Shown in pieces: positions 18,671 to 24,256 of a DNA stretch of 24,256 nt; position 1 is the stretch's first letter, and every line of letters starts with the position of its first letter. A program made the position numbers and the translations under genes. The stretch is from Aureobasidium sp. EXF-3400 (lineage: Eukaryota; Ascomycota; Dothideomycetes; Dothideales; Saccotheciaceae). The notes below the pieces were generated by a model. The model worked only from the letters and a program-made list of their open reading frames with translations. It was not told where the DNA came from and did not search any database. The stretch is taken from assembly GCA_024195585.1 (NCBI GenBank), contig SWBL01000529.1, forward strand, positions 1 through 24,256, given 5' to 3'.

Positions 18671-19374
18671 TCTCTAGAATCTGCGTTACAAGGCTCGGAG
18701 AACTTAGCTGTATGTTACAAGCCGTGATCAGATGAATGTCGAAGGTTTATACCCTATGGTCAGATCAACTCAAGTGCCTTTGAACTTAGTCATTCGGGTG
18801 GCACAACACGTAATGGCGCTGACTATCTAACAAACTCATGTTACTGCGATGGTTTCTTTAAGTTGTTTTACAACAGGAGCAAAGGCTAATCTTAGGATCT
18901 GGACAACAGAGCGGAATCATCCTTTTGGTGTAAGACAAGCGAGATGACCTTTCCGCAAAATTTTGGGAATGCAGTCCGAGCTTTTCTCAGAAGACGCAGA
19001 ACAAGCAAGATCAATTCTAAGATCGAACTTGGGCTAAATTGTCGAAAAGATCCAAGCAAGTCGCTAAGGGATTACTTTTTGTTTAGCGTTAATGTTCTCT
19101 GACACCGTGTACATCTTTATGCTTAGCATATATTAGGCTTGAAGGGGAACGTTTACTAGACCTTGAAATCCACCACTAGAGATCGGTAGTAGAACACAGA
19201 TCACGGTTAGCAACAACACGTGAGTATGTAACATCTAGAGGGAGCAAATCCTCTTAGGGCTGGACACAATGCGAAGAGATATTTTTCTGATGGACATCGC
19301 ATCGGAGATGTAGAGCAGAGTGAATTATTCTATCAAGCTATCATACAGATCTCTCTGGTTCGCCTGGTAGACGA
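18671..19374. other. Intergenic region
   Basis: No coding frame is supported; the part next to 18670 should hold that gene's promoter. On the minus strand just beyond the next gene's stop, another frame (19378-19324) reads coding-like (SIVVYQANQRDLYDSLIE), mentioned in the findings. Confidence 0.35.
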
Positions 19375-19727
19375 CTATTGATTGAAAATATCGAGTTGCT
19401 CTTCGAGCGAGCTCTCCTCTAGGCGCAGAAGTGTAATGAAGCTAGTGTGCCCACCTAGTCGTTTCTGTTCATATCGAGTCGCCTTAGTCCCTGTTTCCGA
19501 AGCCGTCTCACGTCTACTATCTATCAGCTCGATCTGCCCCGTGAACGTTCCCAGACTCACCGGCATTGGCGCTTATAATTAGAGCGGCTGTGTTCATCAT
19601 GTCCATAATGATGTTTTGTTGCACTAGGGCGATCGATCATTCCCTGCTGACTACGTATCAAGATCTCGTCGTCGTCTGAGTCAGGTTGACGGTCTCGCTT
19701 GCTCTGTGATCTCAAGATTCTGGTCAT
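19375..19727 (-). CDS. Small spliced orphan protein, about 102 residues
   Basis: Exon 1 is 19727-19561 from the first ATG; exon 2 is 19516-19375 ending TAG. The 44-base intron (19560-19517) has a GTGAGT donor and a GATAG acceptor after a CTGAT branch-like motif, and keeps phase. The product is charged: SQSKRDRQPDSDDDEIL, HYGHDEHSRSNYKRQCR, then RRETASETGTKATRYEQKR and a helical LLRLEESSLEEQLDIFNQ. No family is recognised. A second possible donor (CCGGTGAGC) just upstream at about 19750 follows a coding-like stretch (PPDHFRIVHR), so the gene may have another 5' exon. The intron is near the short end for these fungi. Confidence 0.4.
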
Positions 19728-21531
19728 GTCGGCCAGCAAGTGCTCACCGGTGAACGATGCGGAAATGATCCGGCGGAATAGCTAAAAGTGGTTTCAGAGG
19801 ATGGGGAGTCTCTAGAAGACCCTCTTATCAGTAGAGCCTATATATATGAATTTATAAAAGCTGTAAAACTTACAGTGAAAAGTTGGCGACTCTTCTTACG
19901 TAAGTGAAGAACATTCGAATCTGTGGGCCTCAACAGATCTGGGCATTGCATAGCACAGCTTCTGTCAGTACTGACTACATTCGCTCGACTACTTACTCAT
20001 ACATCGCGTCACCCTGGAACTCTCATGTCAGCACTGACTCCACACATCTAGATGTGGTGACTGAGAGATATGCGATCGATAGTGAGCGAGTTAGAAGTCA
20101 CTCAAGCAGACAGACAAATGTGTACCTGTAGCATCTAAACGGCCTTCACAAACTCAGTCTACAAATTCTGCAAGACAGTTATCGAAACATTCACATTATT
20201 AAGGTCCGATGGTTTGTACATAGACGAATTGATCCTAGAAATGACATCTCAAGTTGTTTAACACTCGAAGATTTAGCCAACTACTGGAGATATTGCGATC
20301 TTTACTCAGTGCCCAGACTGTATACGTCTCTTTGTCCGCGAGTCATTATCGCTGGTCGCGTTTTTTATGACCGAGCGCCACACTGTGTGGACTCTGCCAG
20401 ACTGCTTCTCCGAAAGAGGAAAGGGATATCTTGTGCAGACTGCTATTGGAAGCCAGGGTCACACGAGCAGCAAGATCATGGACCTTGGTCAGATCGCCAT
20501 ACGCAGCCACTATACTTCTACCGATCGTGTAGCAACTTGACCCCTATGCCACAATCCGCGTAGCACGAAGGTGGCAGCTAGATACAGATGCCAAGATCGA
20601 AGCCCACTTTGACTCCTAAGGCGCGAACGGCTTGGATCGTAACTACTTTCTATAAAGATTCTCAATTCGCGTTGCATCTCGTTCGTCCTCGAGCCGACTT
20701 CCACGCTGATGAAACGATGCGATTCTTGACAATGCTGACATCGGTTGTTCTCCTCACAGCCCGTGCACCTACACGCTTTGGTTCACCACTATCTAAGCCG
20801 GACCCCCGACATGACACGTACCGGTCGACCGGTAAGTGTTTAATCAGAGCCGGATGATAATGCCGGCTTCACGGGTTATGACTTGTTATGACTTGCTGTG
20901 CGGATTTTGTTGTATGACTAGCCAGTGTGGTGATCCTTCTGAATAGGACTTTCGAGGGTTGATAGTCATGCCGACTGCTACACTTAATTCCATGCATCTT
21001 GACGTGCGACACTTTGACCCTGCATGATCTGCTCCTTGTCACTGCGCGTTTACGCATCTACACTCTGCAGATGAGCGTAGAGATAGATCAGGCGCTGGAT
21101 CCGGCTTGGCGTTCGGACCTCCCAGCCGAGCAGCGACTTCTATGGACCGGATCCACTCCAAATCTCCGGGGCGGCAGGATCGCCGAGCCACCGCAGGGAC
21201 AACTCGGCACGTGGTTGATGCCGCCGCCTGATCACTTGCGACACGCGGCTGAGCGATAATCTGCGTTCAAAGCTGCCACCAAGATATGGTCTGCGCTTTT
21301 TCACATGGACATCGAAGAGCAAATCTTGTTTCGTCGCAATTCACTCTTGCGTGCTCTCCGTTCGGGTCGCGTATTCAACGTAATCAGCTTCTTTTAACAC
21401 CACTTACCCTACGGCCGTAGCATGCTTTCGCTTAAACACTATCCTGGAGCTCATTATTTGCCACATGCGGAAACGAACATAGCGTCGGCTCGGCTGCCCG
21501 TCTCTATATTCTTGCCTCATCGTCTCTCTCA
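19728..21531. other. Long interval with decayed or chance plus-strand frames
   Basis: The dominant signal is one plus-strand frame (19904-20857) with only three stops in 318 codons, listed separately. Past a cluster of stops, the same frame opens again to TGA at 21532-21534, interrupted by TAA at 21257-21259 and 21395-21397. It includes an ATG ORF at 21071-21259 (MSVEIDQALDPAWRSDLP). TTATGACTTG is repeated in tandem at 20877-20896. A TATATATA run lies at about 19840. No intact gene is called. Confidence 0.35.
19904..20857 (+). pseudogene. Possible decayed gene: one frame with three TAG codons
   Basis: The frame is open from 19904 to TGA 20855-20857 except for TAG at 20129-20131, 20561-20563 and 20573-20575. 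The best part, 20132-20560, is 143 codons without a stop (LTLEDLANYWRYCDLYSVP, LLLRKRKGISCADCYW, later PRADFHADETMRFLTML). No ATG precedes it closely and no family is recognised. A TGA-free frame of this length is expected a few times by chance in a window this size. What favours real decay is that TAG/TAA are also few. Confidence 0.2.
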
Positions 21532-22068
21532 ATGAGCTCTCACCACAGCGCCAAAATGGCGCGGCTGAGGATTATCCTTGCGTTGGGAGATGAAGTTGGT
21601 GGAGACGAGCATATCGTCTACTTGCAAGAAGCTCATACTGGTCCTGTATCGAAGTGTGCCTGCATCGGCATGCTCCTAAGAGGTTTACTTACATCATGTC
21701 CTCTCGAAAAGGTGTTCTTCCTTCACCCGTGTCTGTTTTCCGGTCCTTTTTCCTTGTCCAGTCTGGCTCCTTTCTTTCTTCTCACCTGACGTGCTTGGGA
21801 CCCTATGCAACCAGTTATCCCGTCTCGTGGCCATGACAAGATGATCGGCACTGTCCAGGACTCTAGAGGCAGAAGACACAATAAATGCCTGACACTCACT
21901 AAGGCTGGGTCAACCGTTGTGTCGGGCCTGATGGCGAACTCGAGTACAGGTGATTGGATATTCCACGATCAACGACGAGCTTGCCAGGGTTTGCACTATA
22001 TTTTTCCATATTGCGTTCTAGGCATCGAGAACGATTGGGGGTGCGGCGTCGAAGCATCAAGATGTTGA
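21532..22068 (+). CDS. Possible two-exon small orphan protein
   Basis: An ATG at 21532 begins MSSHHSAKMARLRIILALGDEV. Unspliced, the frame ends at 21789 in a hydrophobic, Phe/Ser/Leu-rich tail that looks like a pyrimidine-rich intron read as protein. A phase-consistent intron 21683-21814 (GTTTAC...ACCAG, with a CTGAC branch-like motif at 21786) joins it to VIPSRGHDKMIGTVQDSRG and runs to TGA 22066-22068, about 134 residues. The intron (132 bases) is longer than others here and its donor is imperfect. No family is recognised. Confidence 0.3.
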
Positions 22069-22372
22069 AGTTGGTGAGACACTAACGTCCTGTTGCACCC
22101 GTGGAATGGATGCGCTGATGCACCTACTGGTCTCTGTTTCTGCGCCACCAGAGATAAACGACAGGTTGAGCTTGTTCTAGGTGCTGTGTTGAGTATATAG
22201 AGAGGATGGTCATCGACTTGAACTTGTGACAGCTTCTAACATACCCACCACAGGCGCGACAACCTGAGTTCCACAGAAAATGGCCAATCATCGTATGTCC
22301 TCCTACATCATTTGCCATCTCGCTGTGTTTTGATGAGCATAGAACACTCACCATGGACTAGTCAGCTCGCAA

Positions 22373-23092
22373 ATGTCTAGACAGAACTATGGGGACGCGA
22401 ATACGACCAACTACTCGGACCATGTGCCCTTCCATAATCCTGCTCAACAGCAAAGACCTGCTCTGGTTAACTACTGGTTAACGCCAGATACATATGACCC
22501 AGGAAGCTGGCCTTGCAACGTCGGAAACTTGCTGAGCACATGTCCCTACGAGAGCCCCTCATATCCTGGCCCAGGAACCTTCCAGCATGTCATGTCGACA
22601 CAACACCACGATGATTACTCCCAAGTACAGAACGGACACACTCAATCAGTAAACCCAGCATTGCTACAGGTGTGCGACGAATCAATAAAGGAAACCTCTG
22701 GTCGGATAATCAGTTCTCAGCAACGACAAGAAGCTGTGACAGACATGTCTAAGACTGCTTCACCAGAAACTCTGAACATCGCCGGAGACTTGTTCGAGAT
22801 TGTTGGCCGGGTTTGTTTGCATACAACTCGCTTCGGCAACCAAAACTTGCCCAGTTCTCAGATCGAATTCAAGAAGGACGGGGTGCGTGTCGATATCACA
22901 CTTCTGATGGGAGATGCGGGGGATCAAGACTCAGGGCCTAGTCCCCAATCGAAAAGCCCTGCACCACCGTTAGAGGACATGTTGCAGGCGTATGTAGATC
23001 GCGCGTTGAAGAATCCTGGAACGTACAAGATCAGCATCTCTCGCGATGAAGATTCGACGAGGATGTCTATCCAGCATACAAGCATGGAATGA
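22373..23092 (+). CDS. Orphan protein with disordered Gln/Pro/Tyr-rich N-terminus
   Basis: A single open frame of 239 residues runs from ATG 22373 to TGA 23090-23092. Residues 1-105 are low complexity, rich in Gln, Asn, Pro, Tyr and Ser (NPAQQQRPALVNYW, YESPSYPGPGTFQHV, STQHHDDYSQVQNGH), like a disordered or prion-like activation region. A more ordered part follows (about 130-180: LNIAGDLFEIVGRVCLHT, IEFKKDGVRVDITLLMG), then a Ser/Pro linker (DQDSGPSPQSKSPAPP) and a short helix LEDMLQAYVDRALKNP. No DNA-binding or catalytic motif is seen. Its plan (disordered Pro/Gln N-terminus, then ordered segment) is like that of the protein at 5104-5901, with no clear sequence match. The start sits 21 bases after another ATG (22352) whose frame stops at once. 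Confidence 0.7.
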   Translation: MSRQNYGDANTTNYSDHVPFHNPAQQQRPALVNYWLTPDTYDPGSWPCNVGNLLSTCPYESPSYPGPGTFQHVMSTQHHDDYSQVQNGHTQSVNPALLQVCDESIKETSGRIISSQQRQEAVTDMSKTASPETLNIAGDLFEIVGRVCLHTTRFGNQNLPSSQIEFKKDGVRVDITLLMGDAGDQDSGPSPQSKSPAPPLEDMLQAYVDRALKNPGTYKISISRDEDSTRMSIQHTSME

Positions 23093-24256
23093 TTTCCAAT
23101 GGGCCGGATATAGGGAGATTTGACGGAGAAGGCTTGCGATGATTATCCTTCACGTCTTTGTCGATAGTTCTTTCATTGTACCTCAGGATGGCGTTAGATA
23201 TCCTTTCAAAACCATTCATAATAAGAATATGTTTTGCGCCTGACTCTCGGTATCTTCCCCACAATATGACCACGTGGTGCATCTATCATGCAGTAGCTGC
23301 GCCGTAAGGTACCATGCATCGGAGGGTCATGCTTTCTCCGTCATGTATCAATGTCACTTAATTTTGCCGCGCGGTAATCGTGACTGTGCATACAGAGCGG
23401 TTGTCAAGGTCGCTTTCGTGGAGGAAACGTCAAGCGCCTCAGAATAGCTGTAAGTGATGGGGTACGAGCCATTGCCAACATAATATTAGCTAGTGATTAA
23501 CTGTTGGGTCTACCTCTATCGATTAATCCTTGTTCGTGAGACCTTGGAAATTCAGTTTAGATGACCCTCATCGTGACCAAGGGAGTCTGGATTTAGCCTG
23601 TGTAATCATCTGACTTGGACCGAGCACGGCGTTCTATTAGCAGACCTTAGTTGACCTTCAGTCACTTCGATCCGTGCTTCTAGCAGGATCTTAATGTGAC
23701 AGTAGGCGTCGCGTTGTATGCTCAGTCGTACTGTTCGAGGGCAGCAGGGCCGTACATAAACATTCTTCAAACTGTTAACGTTATGGACCCTAAAAACTTC
23801 ACCTCTCAAACTCTTCTAGAGCAGTATCATCGAAAGACGTGTTGGAGTGACAGTCTCTGTACACTGTCTTCGACGCAGTTACATCGGATTTACATCTCGG
23901 GACGTTCTTAAAAAATTGTATAAGCTCATCTTAGGGTTCAAGAACGATGTGCGACGTGCAATTAGAAGCGACTTCTTGTTACGTCCAGTATTCCATTCGG
24001 GCGGTCTCACTCATTGATACCAAAAGTCTAGAACGTCTGTGCACGCAGCCTAAAGACTGCGACCACGATCAAGCTGTAGTTGTCGCTATCGGTAAACATA
24101 GAAGTGCCATTTCGTGTTCTGTCCTCGTGTTTCTATCTTTACCTTCTTGGCCGCCGTGTATCGATCGTTTTGACACGATGAGTCGCTCCATCCGATCTTT
24201 ACACTAACCAAGACGTCCTGTAATGTTACTAATCTTACCGACCTGGCTAAGAAGGG
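23093..24256. other. Right flank with weak ORFs only
   Basis: Frames at 23696-23911 (+, GTG-begun, first ATG near 23783) and 23947-24207 (+, ATG, 86 codons: MCDVQLEATSCYVQY...) are short and match nothing I know. They could be exons of one gene but I find no convincing junction. No repeats or RNA genes are visible. Confidence 0.35.

Noticed and set aside
23925..23945. Telomere-like TTAGGG hexamer
   Set aside because: Only isolated single copies occur here and near 13295; there is no array.
1..24256. Alternative nuclear code with TAA/TAG read as Gln, because several frames continue through them to a TGA
   Set aside because: Some of the best ORFs end in TGA (5901, 15442, 17780, 23092), but these also contain no internal TAA/TAG at all, unlike a genome that uses them as sense codons. 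The rhodopsin-like gene ends in TAG at a sensible place, and the beta-barrel gene would run hundreds of bases antisense into its neighbour. Distances from TAA/TAG to the next TGA look like chance.

Overview
The window looks like nuclear DNA of a filamentous ascomycete fungus (Pezizomycotina). Three things support this. There is a spliced fungal rhodopsin-like integral membrane protein gene, a family known essentially from these fungi. Introns that can be placed by reading frame and homology are short (about 44-59 bases) with GT...AG ends. Genes are loosely spaced on both strands with no operon-like packing. I see no rRNA, convincing tRNA, CRISPR array, prokaryotic signal or recognisable transposon enzyme.

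Layout. 1-613 (-): partial orphan gene running off the left edge. 1845-3031 (-): four-exon rhodopsin-like membrane protein, the best-identified gene. 3.0-5.1 kb: no convincing gene, but an old 84-base tandem duplication. 5104-5901 (+): coiled-coil protein with a basic tail, facing tail-to-tail a two-exon double-psi beta-barrel (RlpA/expansin-like) gene at 5834-6685 (-) whose frame is cut by a TAA while homologous-looking sequence continues beyond it. 7816-8554 (+): possible two-exon gene whose frame continues past stop codons to 8845, so probably decayed. 10.1-11.6 kb: stop-dense sequence. 11670-12662 (+), 15442-16326 (-) and 17780-18670 (-): three intron-poor, mostly helical orphan proteins of about 300 residues. 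Between the first two lie a small low-complexity ORF, a perfect 20-base tandem duplication and a decamer minisatellite. 19.4-22.1 kb: one plausible small spliced gene and several weak or decayed frames. 22373-23092 (+): orphan protein with a disordered Gln/Pro/Tyr-rich N-terminus. The right end holds only weak ORFs.

No shared pathway is visible. The mixture of one membrane sensor-like protein, one secreted-type barrel protein with a nonsense codon, several orphan helical proteins, decayed frames and local repeats suggests a fast-evolving accessory or subtelomeric-type region rather than a conserved core block. That reading is inference. Orphan calls rest on open-frame length, composition and start context only, because no searches could be run.
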